This document shows, piece by piece, positions 30,188-30,188 of a DNA stretch of 30,188 nt (positions are counted from its first letter, which is position 1; each line of letters opens with the position of its first letter). The translations under genes and the position numbers were made by a program. Origin of the DNA: Acidimicrobiia bacterium UBA4744 (GTDB lineage: Bacteria; Actinomycetota; Acidimicrobiia; Spongiisociales; UBA4744). Below the pieces are notes generated by a model. That model worked only from the letters and a program-made list of their open reading frames with translations, searched no databases and was not told the origin of the DNA. Where the stretch lies: the NCBI GenBank assembly GCA_002403855.1, contig DHIO01000018.1, forward strand, positions 1 to 30,188, written 5' to 3'.

Positions 30188-30188
30188 T

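Noticed and set aside
1..30188. Search by eye for CRISPR repeats, transposases, phage genes, attachment sites and toxin-antitoxin or defence cassettes.
   Set aside because: No regularly spaced repeats, no mobile-element proteins and no recognised defence domains; the window is mostly housekeeping genes.

Overview
The window reads as a stretch of core chromosome from a high-GC Gram-positive-type bacterium, most likely a member of the Actinomycetota outside the well-studied genera (an Acidimicrobiia-like lineage is my best guess; this is inference from protein flavour and gene order, not a database match). Support comes from high GC with dense opposite-strand shadow ORFs, frequent GTG starts, and a gene set (tRNA-Glu, gltX, FAH-family gene, serA, gatB/A/C, ligA, a MetE-like fragment, mnmA, cysteine desulfurase) that occurs in the same relative order along the Mycobacterium tuberculosis Rv2992c-Rv3025c region as I remember it.

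Layout. 1-4493 (minus strand): an operon transcribed leftward, ilvE > unknown 169-aa protein > PaaI-like thioesterase > FAH-family hydrolase > gltX > tRNA-Glu(UUC), with stop/start overlaps at three junctions. 4500-4773: a decayed C-terminal piece of an S9 (acylaminoacyl-type) peptidase. 4788-8410: pgpA, serA (minus), a universal stress protein and an agmatinase-family ureohydrolase. 8427-8861: two small membrane proteins, one only 46 aa. 8885-12733 (minus): gatC > gatA > gatB > HAD phosphatase. 12818-14530: a small membrane protein, an endonuclease/exonuclease/phosphatase-family protein and a thioredoxin/mycothiol-type arsenate reductase. 14580-17908: a GH57 4-alpha-glucanotransferase-like enzyme translationally coupled to a GT5 glycogen/starch-synthase-like enzyme. 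18025-18529: a lone Flp pilin and a dodecin. 18551-21530 (minus): dapC > dapD > dapE of the succinylase lysine/diaminopimelate route. 21597-22568: a membrane-anchored unknown and a DUF3105-like exported protein. 22017-27084 (minus): cysteine desulfurase > mnmA > short MetE-like ORF > ligA > DUF3105, all overlapping. 27165-30187: SRPBCC protein, a frameshifted alpha/beta-hydrolase lipoprotein, a HELGH-containing membrane protein and a hotdog thioesterase-like protein.

How the genes work together. gltX, tRNA-Glu and GatCAB point to the indirect (transamidation) route to Gln-tRNA and/or Asn-tRNA. Cysteine desulfurase and MnmA form a sulfur-relay pair for 2-thiouridine at tRNA wobble positions, which includes tRNA-Glu(UUC). 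DapC/D/E supply diaminopimelate for cell wall and lysine. GH57 plus GT5 suggest alpha-glucan synthesis and remodelling.

I found no CRISPR array, insertion sequence, phage gene, toxin-antitoxin pair or obvious defence system. The more interesting signals are small: two gene remnants or breaks, a truncated ORF kept in a coupled operon, several start sites with a -10-like hexamer 6-8 bases upstream (likely leaderless mRNAs), two microproteins, and non-standard residues in the ADP-glucose loop of the GT5 enzyme.
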